12,393 bases of DNA. Origin: an uncultured Collinsella sp. Lineage in GTDB: Bacteria; Actinomycetota; Coriobacteriia; Coriobacteriales; Coriobacteriaceae. The stretch covers positions 1 to 12,393 of the forward strand of contig CABRZN010000054.1 in the NCBI GenBank assembly GCA_902475445.1. Reading direction: 5' to 3'. Every line of letters starts with the position of its first letter. Positions within the stretch are counted from its first letter, which is position 1. Made by a program: the position numbers and the translations under genes. Shown piece after piece: positions 6,477-12,393 of this stretch. The notes beneath the pieces were generated by a model, which saw only the letters and a program-made list of their open reading frames with translations, was not told the origin of the DNA and ran no database searches.

Positions 6477-8933
6477 TTACATCAAATCATAGGCGTCGAC
6501 GTCAACGCTCACGCTCACGCCGCGCACGGAGCCCACCTCTTTGAGGCAGGCGTCGATATCATCAGAGACATGGTACCCTACCGGCGACTTCACAAGCAGA
6601 TGGAAGCGGTAACGGTCCTTGGCTCTCTCGATTACACACGAAGCCGGGCCCAGCACCTGCGGCACAGCGCTCCCCGCCCGCAAAAAGTCGGGCGCGGCGG
6701 CATGCCAGCGGCGTTTGAGAAGCTTCGCGATGCGCCCGATGTAGTCCTGCGCCTCGTCGCGATTCGCCGACCACACCAGGATGTTTATCAGGCGCACGAA
6801 CGGCGGATAGAGCGCGTCGCGGCGCTGGTCCAAGTCGTAGTCGGTAAAGATGGAGCGATCGTGCTCGGCGACGGCGCGAATGACCGGATCCCCGGGCAGG
6901 TAGGTCTGGATGATGACCTCGCCGGGGCGATCGCCGCGACCGGCGCGGCCCGCCACCTGTTCCAGCAGATCGTAGGCGCGCTCCCCCGCCCTAAAATCGG
7001 GCAGCTTAAGGGCAAAGTCGGCATTGACTACGCCCACGAGCGTGACCTCGGGAAAGTCGAGACCCTTGGCGATCATCTGCGTGCCCAGCAGCACGGCGCA
7101 ATCGGCGGCATCGAACTGCTCGAGCAGCTTTTTATGCGCGTCCTTACCGCGCGTGGAATCGGCATCCATGCGAATGATGGCGACGTCATCGGGCAGCATC
7201 TGGTGCAGCGCGTCCTCGATCTGCTGTGTGCCCAGACCCATTTTTGCCAAATAGCGGCTGCCGCACTTGGGACAACGGCTCGTGGGCGCCGGATAGGGCT
7301 GCACGCGCCATGACGATCCACAGGTGTGGCACTGCAGCGTGTGCGTGCGTTCGTGGTACGTGAGCGCGGTAGAGCAGTGGTTGCAGGTAGGTACGCAGCC
7401 GCACTCTCGGCACATGAGGAACGGCGCAAAGCCGCGGCGGTTATGCAGCAGTACGGCCTTTTCGCGACGCTCGACAACACGCTCGAGGCCTTCCATCAAC
7501 GGTTTTGAGAACATTGAGCGGCTGCCGTGCGAGAACTCGCGTCGCAGGTCGGCAATGCGAACTGTGGGTAGGACCGCATGTCCCGGGCGCTCGGGCATCT
7601 CGACGCGCGTCCAGGTGGCGCCGTTATACGTGCCGCGGCGGCAGCGGTCGAGCGCCTCGGCAGAAGGCGTGGCCGACCCCAGCACGAGCGGGCACCGATA
7701 GCGGCGCGCCATCTTGGCCGCCACCTCGCGCGCGTGGTAGCGCGGACTGGACCCCTGCTTGTAGCTCGTCTCATGCTCCTCGTCGATAATGATGAGGCCC
7801 AGATCGCTGAGAGGGCAAAAGAGCGCCGAGCGGGCGCCGACGACCACACGAGCTGCGCCGCTGGCGACCATATCCCACTGGTCGAGGCGCTCACCGGCCG
7901 AGAGGCGCGAGTGGAAGACCGCGACCGTCTCGCCAAAACGCGAGCGGAAGCGGCCGACAGTCTGGGCCGTCAGCGAGATCTCTGGCACCAGCACGCAGGC
8001 CGAACGGCCGGCCGCCAGCACGCGCTCAATCGCCGAAAGGTAAACCTCGGTTTTGCCGGAGCCCGTGACACCGTCCACGAGCACCACGTCTCCGTGGGCG
8101 TCAAGACGGGCGCGTTCAATCTGCGCGAGCGCCTGCTGCTGGCCCTTGGTAAGTGCGACCGGCGCCTTGCCGCTTGCCGAGGACAGCGTGGTCTGCTCGC
8201 TGCATCCACGCCAGGCGCGGCGCTCCTCCACAACCACGACGCCGCGTTTTTCGAGCGCCTTGATAGTCGCCGACATGCTGTTGTAGAGCAGGTTGAGGTC
8301 GCGCGTCGTGACCGGACCGCATTGGAGCGCCTCGATGAGCTGACGCTGACGGACCGCGGTCTTGGGCGGCGTGTAGTCGAAACCCTCGGGCGTGAGCATA
8401 ACCCAGCGGTTTTGGATGGGTTTGACGGCGGGGCGCTCAACCGACCATGCGCCGTCATCGCCCTTGACCACGCGCGGGCTACCGCCCGGAGGCAAAAACA
8501 GGCGCAGGCACTCGGAAAGCGTCGCGACATACTCGCGGCTCATCCAGCGCGCGATGCGGGCAGCCTCGGCGGTAAAGAGCGGTTTGCTGAGGATGGCCTC
8601 GATGGGCTTGATGCGCGCGGGGTCGAGGGCATCGTTACCTTGCAGGTCGGCAAGCTCGGGCGCGATGTCGACGATATAGCCAGCGGCCGCGCGGTTGCCA
8701 AAATGGACCAGGACCGTGGAGCCGACCTGAGCTTCGTTGGCAAGGGATTGTGGGATGCCGTAGGCAAATGGCTCAGATAAAGCGCGCGTGGGGATGTCGA
8801 GGACCACGCTCGCGTAGGCGGTAACGGGCTCAGGCGCAGGATCGGGCTGAGCCGGGGCAGTAGCGGCGGATGCGGCCACCGCCGGAGTCTCCTCCGGTTC
8901 CGGCGAACCAAACAGCGAAAGTTGTTGAGCCAT
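6477..8933 (-). CDS. priA: Primosomal protein N', replication-restart helicase PriA
   Basis: 3'-to-5' DNA helicase that recognises stalled forks and reloads the replicative helicase. It has 818 residues. After a Pro/Ala-rich stretch (~14-37) comes the 3'-end-binding domain (VVLDIPTRALSEPF). Walker A is VTGSGKT with K294 and the DEAH-type box is DEEH at 384-387. Eight cysteines between C508 and C557 (CRECGC, CNHC, CHTC, CPKC) form the two zinc sites. Helicase motifs LGTQMIAKGLDFP and QVAGRAGRGDRPG follow. Key residues are all present. The extreme N-terminus MAQQLSLFG contains QLSLF (4-8), matching the beta-clamp binding consensus. AGAGGTGG lies just before the ATG at 8933. It leads the cluster into def; palindrome C lies 30 bases upstream. 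Confidence 0.97.
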   Translation of the reverse strand: MAQQLSLFGSPEPEETPAVAASAATAPAQPDPAPEPVTAYASVVLDIPTRALSEPFAYGIPQSLANEAQVGSTVLVHFGNRAAAGYIVDIAPELADLQGNDALDPARIKPIEAILSKPLFTAEAARIARWMSREYVATLSECLRLFLPPGGSPRVVKGDDGAWSVERPAVKPIQNRWVMLTPEGFDYTPPKTAVRQRQLIEALQCGPVTTRDLNLLYNSMSATIKALEKRGVVVVEERRAWRGCSEQTTLSSASGKAPVALTKGQQQALAQIERARLDAHGDVVLVDGVTGSGKTEVYLSAIERVLAAGRSACVLVPEISLTAQTVGRFRSRFGETVAVFHSRLSAGERLDQWDMVASGAARVVVGARSALFCPLSDLGLIIIDEEHETSYKQGSSPRYHAREVAAKMARRYRCPLVLGSATPSAEALDRCRRGTYNGATWTRVEMPERPGHAVLPTVRIADLRREFSHGSRSMFSKPLMEGLERVVERREKAVLLHNRRGFAPFLMCRECGCVPTCNHCSTALTYHERTHTLQCHTCGSSWRVQPYPAPTSRCPKCGSRYLAKMGLGTQQIEDALHQMLPDDVAIIRMDADSTRGKDAHKKLLEQFDAADCAVLLGTQMIAKGLDFPEVTLVGVVNADFALKLPDFRAGERAYDLLEQVAGRAGRGDRPGEVIIQTYLPGDPVIRAVAEHDRSIFTDYDLDQRRDALYPPFVRLINILVWSANRDEAQDYIGRIAKLLKRRWHAAAPDFLRAGSAVPQVLGPASCVIERAKDRYRFHLLVKSPVGYHVSDDIDACLKEVGSVRGVSVSVDVDAYDLM

Positions 8934-8963
8934 ACACCACCTCTAACGAACGGACCTGCGATG

Positions 8964-9071
8964 TGGTGGGACAAAATAATCAGTAGTGTTTGTCCCATGG
9001 CCGGTACGAGTGTCGAGTTCGTTGCGTCGCTCGAACATGGGACAAACACTACTGATTATTTTGTCCCACCA
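8964..9071. repeat. Perfect 36-bp inverted repeat (palindrome C)
   Basis: Arms at 8964-8999 and 9036-9071 are perfectly complementary over 36 bases around a 36-base spacer. Each arm is itself bracketed by TGGGACAAA and TTTGTCCCA (8967-8975 and 8989-8997 in the left arm), so each can also fold alone into a 9-bp hairpin. The spacer has a small TCGAG/CTCGA stem. This nested architecture is what a REPIN (two REP hairpins in inverted orientation) looks like. It lies between the gltX terminator and the priA ribosome binding site, exactly where a priA promoter would be expected. No T-tract follows on either strand. Confidence 0.95.
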
Positions 9072-9087
9072 ACTCACTCGCACGGTA

Positions 9088-9122
9088 CAGAAACAAGAGC
9101 CCCGCTCGGGTGAACGGGGCTC
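9088..9122 (-). terminator. Intrinsic terminator of gltX
   Basis: Read on the minus strand, GAGCCCCG pairs with CGGGGCTC (9097-9122) around a 10-base loop, followed by TTGTTTCTG (9096-9088). It starts 23 bases after the gltX stop. It implies that priA is not simply read through from gltX and needs its own promoter in 8934-9087, which is mostly palindrome C. Confidence 0.8.
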
Positions 9123-9145
9123 GGATACATACGTTTGCGCGACTG

Positions 9146-10621
9146 TTACAGCGCCATTGTGCGGGCGCGGTCGATGCGCGCCAGGCAGTCGTCGCGGCCG
9201 ACGAGCGCCATGGTCTCGCCCAGCGGAGGGCTCACCATGTTGCCACAGACGGCGACGCGAACGGCCTGGAACACCACGCGCTTCTTGAGGTCCATCTGCT
9301 CGGGCAGCGGCTCAAGCGCGGCGTCGATGTTGGCAGCCGTCCACTCGCCCACACCCTCGAGCGCGGCCTTGGCGGCATCCAGAATGGCGCCCATGCCCTC
9401 CTTGGCCAGGCCCTTGTTGACGGACTTCTCGTCATACTCGAGCGTCTCGGCAGTAGCGAAGATGGGAGCGGCGACGGTCACGGCGTCGGCAGGCATCTTG
9501 GTGCGCGGCTTGACTATGGCGGCAAGCGCGTCGATCCAGTCCTCGCCGTACTCGACGTTACCCTCGATGAGACCCGCCTCGTGCAGCTCGGGGACCATGA
9601 TCTCGTCGGCAAACTGAGCATCGGACATGCCGTTGATGTACTCGGCGTTAACCCAATCGAGCTTCTTGGGATCGAAGGTCGCCGGGTTCTTGGAGATGCG
9701 GTCGAGCGAGAACTTGCTGGCCAGGACATCGCGCGGGATGATCGTGGTCTCGCCGTCGAGCGACCAGCCGAGCAGCGCGAGGTAGTTGACGAAGGCGTCG
9801 GACAGGTAGCCGGCGTCGCGGTACTCCTCCACCGAGGTGGCGCCGTGGCGCTTGGAGAGCTTCTTGCCGTCGGCGCCCAGAATCATGGAGATGTGGGCGA
9901 ACGTGGGCACGGGCGCGCCGAGGGCCTCGTAGACCATGACCTGGCGCGGGGTGTTGGACAGGTGGTCGTCGCCGCGGATGACATGGGTGATCTTCATCAT
10001 GGCGTCGTCGACGACGGTCGCGAAGTTGTACGTGGGCGTGCCATCGGAGCGGAAGATGACAAAGTCGTCGAGCTCCTTGGCGTCGAAGGTGACCTCGCCG
10101 TGGACGGCGTCGTGGATGAAGACGTCGCCGCGGTCCTCGGGCACCTTGATGCGCAGGACGTAGGACTCGCCGGCCTCGATGCGGCGGCGGGCCTCCTCGG
10201 GATCAAGATCGCGGCAACGGCGCTGATAGCCCTGGAAGGGGTCCTTGCGCTCCTGCGCGGCCTTGCGATCGGCGTCGAGCTGCTCCTTGGTGCAGAAGCA
10301 GGGATAGGCCTTGCCCTCGTCCCAAAGCTTCTGGGCGGCCTGCTTGTACAGGTCCAGGCGCTCGGTCTGGGCGTAGGGGCCAAAATCGCCGCCCACCTCG
10401 GGACCCTCGTCCCAGTCCAGGCCCAGCCAACGCATGGCGCGCAGGATGATCTGCGTGTTCTCGTCGGTGGAGCGGGTGGGGTCGGTGTCGTCGATGCGCA
10501 GGATGAACGTGCCGCCGTTAGCACGGGCGAAAGCCCAGTTATAGATAGCGGTGCGGGCGCCGCCGATGTGCAGCTTGCCCGTCGGTGAGGGTGCAAAGCG
10601 GACGCGAACGTCTGATGCCAT
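9146..10621 (-). CDS. gltX: Glutamyl-tRNA synthetase
   Basis: Class I aminoacyl-tRNA synthetase charging tRNA(Glu) with glutamate. It has 491 residues, the usual length. The HIGH signature is HIGG at 18-21 within FAPSPTGKLHIGGART. The KMSKS equivalent is KKLSKRHG with K257. GDDHLSNTPRQ and YPCFCTKEQL are typical family segments, and a helical anticodon-binding region follows from ~320. I chose the ATG at 10621 because GAGGAGAT lies six to seven bases upstream and MASDVRVRFAPSPTG is the normal start; an open frame extending to 10660 is not supported. Whether it is discriminating or also charges tRNA(Gln) for GatCAB cannot be told from this window. It is monocistronic, with its own terminator, and divergent from metK. 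Confidence 0.97.
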   Translation of the reverse strand: MASDVRVRFAPSPTGKLHIGGARTAIYNWAFARANGGTFILRIDDTDPTRSTDENTQIILRAMRWLGLDWDEGPEVGGDFGPYAQTERLDLYKQAAQKLWDEGKAYPCFCTKEQLDADRKAAQERKDPFQGYQRRCRDLDPEEARRRIEAGESYVLRIKVPEDRGDVFIHDAVHGEVTFDAKELDDFVIFRSDGTPTYNFATVVDDAMMKITHVIRGDDHLSNTPRQVMVYEALGAPVPTFAHISMILGADGKKLSKRHGATSVEEYRDAGYLSDAFVNYLALLGWSLDGETTIIPRDVLASKFSLDRISKNPATFDPKKLDWVNAEYINGMSDAQFADEIMVPELHEAGLIEGNVEYGEDWIDALAAIVKPRTKMPADAVTVAAPIFATAETLEYDEKSVNKGLAKEGMGAILDAAKAALEGVGEWTAANIDAALEPLPEQMDLKKRVVFQAVRVAVCGNMVSPPLGETMALVGRDDCLARIDRARTMAL

Positions 10622-10661
10622 GGATATCTCCTCGATTGCAGGATGGATGTCTAACCGCACC

Positions 10662-10692
10662 AGTATAAAGCATCAAAGCAACCTCCGCACAA
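10662..10692 (-). promoter_or_regulatory. Probable gltX promoter
   Basis: On the minus strand a good -10 box, TATACT, lies at 10667-10662. TTGTGC at 10692-10687 is a partial -35 with a long 19-base spacer. The predicted start near 10655 leaves a leader of about 35 bases, too short for a T-box. The promoter lies between gltX and palindrome D. Confidence 0.45.
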
Positions 10693-10701
10693 AGGGCACC
10701 G

Positions 10702-10793
10702 ACCTACTCATTGGGGACAGACTTAAATGACCAGTCGTTGGAGACGTTCTTAGTTTAAGGCTGGTCATTTAAGTCTGTCCCCAATGAGTAGGT
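10702..10793. repeat. Perfect 33-bp inverted repeat (palindrome D)
   Basis: Arms at 10702-10734 and 10761-10793 are perfectly complementary over 33 bases around a 26-base spacer. The arm core TTGGGGACAGACTTAAATG resembles GGGGACAGAC-type palindromes that I recall from unrelated bacteria, often near REP-associated (Y1) transposases; that link is from memory and unverified. The element lies between the divergent gltX and metK promoters. There is no T-tract on either strand, and no transposase gene in the window. Confidence 0.95.
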
Positions 10794-10802
10794 GCGGAAA
10801 GG

Positions 10803-10831
10803 GTGTGAATGTTTGATTTACGCGTTATGAT
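10803..10831 (+). promoter_or_regulatory. Probable metK promoter
   Basis: A good -10 box, TATGAT, at 10826-10831 has a weak -35, GTGTGA, at 10803-10808 with 17-base spacing. The transcript would start near 10838 and carry a leader of about 60 bases with the hairpin at 10850-10876. The -35 lies ten bases beyond palindrome D. Confidence 0.4.
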
Positions 10832-10849
10832 GTGCCCTTGCATAGAGAG

Positions 10850-10876
10850 CCCGGCGGAATGGTAACGGTCGCCGGG
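10850..10876 (+). promoter_or_regulatory. Hairpin in the metK 5' leader
   Basis: CCCGGCG at 10850-10856 pairs with CGCCGGG at 10870-10876 around a 13-base loop, followed by ACACG and TTTTT, then the ribosome binding site. It ends 22 bases before the metK start. metK is often controlled by SAM-responsive RNAs, but I do not recognise the conserved core of SAM-I, SAM-II, SMK or SAM/SAH elements here. It may be a simple structured leader or attenuator. Confidence 0.35.
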
Positions 10877-10898
10877 ACACGTTTTTGAAAGGACAATC

Positions 10899-12179
<1,281 letters not shown>

Positions 12180-12216
12180 TTGGGAACCACCAAGGTCACA
12201 ACACGCACACGCTTTC

Positions 12217-12256
12217 AAAAGAAGTACCGCCCCCAAGCGGTACTTCTTTTTTATTT
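12217..12256 (+). terminator. Intrinsic terminator of metK, probably bidirectional
   Basis: AAAAGAAGTACCGC at 12217-12230 pairs perfectly with its complement at 12237-12250 (14 bp, 6-base loop), followed by TTATTT. It lies about 37 bases after the metK stop. The A-tract on the left gives a T-tract on the minus strand, so it could also end a convergent gene entering from the right. Confidence 0.9.
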
Positions 12257-12303
12257 ATCCGGTAGTGAAGATGTTTCGATATGAGCCTACGCTGCGTCAC
12301 TAG

Positions 12304-12393
12304 CTAATGAATTTTGCAGCACGGGCACTCCAACCATGTATCCTTAGTCCCGAGGGGCGGGGCATAAGGTTGATCGCGAGTTCCGCACGAGCC
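12304..12393 (-). CDS. Possible 3' end of a minus-strand gene, cut by the window edge
   Basis: A minus-strand frame open from the right edge gives 29 codons, then TAG at 12306-12304. It ends GTKDTWLECPCCKIH and has an upstream CGTRDQPYAPPLG. The spaced cysteines and protein-like composition suggest a zinc-ribbon tail, and the metK terminator could serve it from the other side. A plus-strand frame from an ATG at 12307 is also open, without a ribosome binding site. Ninety bases are too few to decide, and I do not recognise a family. Confidence 0.3.
   Translation of the reverse strand, partial: GSCGTRDQPYAPPLGTKDTWLECPCCKIH

Noticed and set aside
5889..7313. Long plus-strand open frame over def and priA
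   Set aside because: Antisense to two genes with complete motif sets; no ribosome binding site or domain.
7578..8780. 400-codon plus-strand open frame antisense to priA
   Set aside because: Mirror of the conserved PriA helicase frame; composition-driven.
8964..9071. Palindrome C (and B, D) as ordinary intrinsic terminators
   Set aside because: Arms are far longer than terminator stems, spacers are 26-36 bases, and no T-tract follows on either strand; real terminators exist separately at 9088-9122 and 3142-3180.
9110..10588. 492-codon plus-strand open frame antisense to gltX
   Set aside because: Shadow of gltX, which carries the synthetase signatures and is ended by a terminator.
10622..10660. 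Upstream extension of gltX (extra 13 residues)
   Set aside because: The internal ATG at 10621 has a good ribosome binding site and family-typical start, and the extension overlaps the likely leader.
10622..10701. T-box riboswitch before gltX
   Set aside because: The leader from the predicted promoter is about 35 bases and has no T-box sequence or specifier-loop structure.
3202..10793. CRISPR array
   Set aside because: The repeats are inverted pairs of different sequence kilobases apart, not regularly spaced direct repeats, and no cas genes are present.

Overview
The window looks like a chromosomal housekeeping segment of a high-GC Coriobacteriia (Actinomycetota), most likely Collinsella or a close relative. 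The reasons are the strongly C-ended codon use in most genes, the fusion of a neopullulanase-type GH13 enzyme to a GH77 4-alpha-glucanotransferase, and the gene set. The genus is an inference from general familiarity; no 16S or other marker is present.

Layout. (1) Bases 2-2808 (+): a GH13-GH77 alpha-glucan enzyme, cut at its 5' end by the window edge and broken near its 3' end. The catalytic TGTHDN segment of GH77 is missing and the reading frame shifts. (2) 2897-3133 (+): a small FmdB-type zinc-ribbon protein with a strong terminator. (3) 3275-8933 (-): the translation/replication-restart cluster priA, def, fmt, rsmB, in that transcriptional order. Def and Fmt remove and add the formyl group of initiator methionine, RsmB methylates 16S rRNA, and PriA restarts stalled forks. 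fmt and rsmB overlap by the classic ATGA. (4) 9146-10621 (-): gltX, ended by its own terminator. (5) 10899-12179 (+): metK, divergent from gltX, with a strong terminator. (6) The last ~90 bases may hold the 3' end of another minus-strand gene.

The most unusual content is intergenic. Four long inverted repeats lie in four successive gaps: fmdB/rsmB, def/fmt, gltX/priA and gltX/metK. Two have perfect arms of 33 and 36 bp, one has 33-bp arms with a single G/T wobble, and one is degenerate. The arms are unrelated in overall sequence, but the three long ones repeatedly carry GGGAC/GTCCC. They resemble REPIN/MITE-like palindromic elements rather than terminators. The element between def and fmt splits an otherwise standard cluster and coincides with an abrupt change in codon use: the first 50 codons of fmt contain no C-ended codon, against about 31 of 50 in gltX. 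PriA also begins with QLSLF, a perfect match to the beta-clamp binding pentapeptide consensus, on a Pro/Ala-rich linker.

No tRNA, rRNA, CRISPR array, integrase or complete IS element was seen. The large antisense open frames are high-GC shadows.
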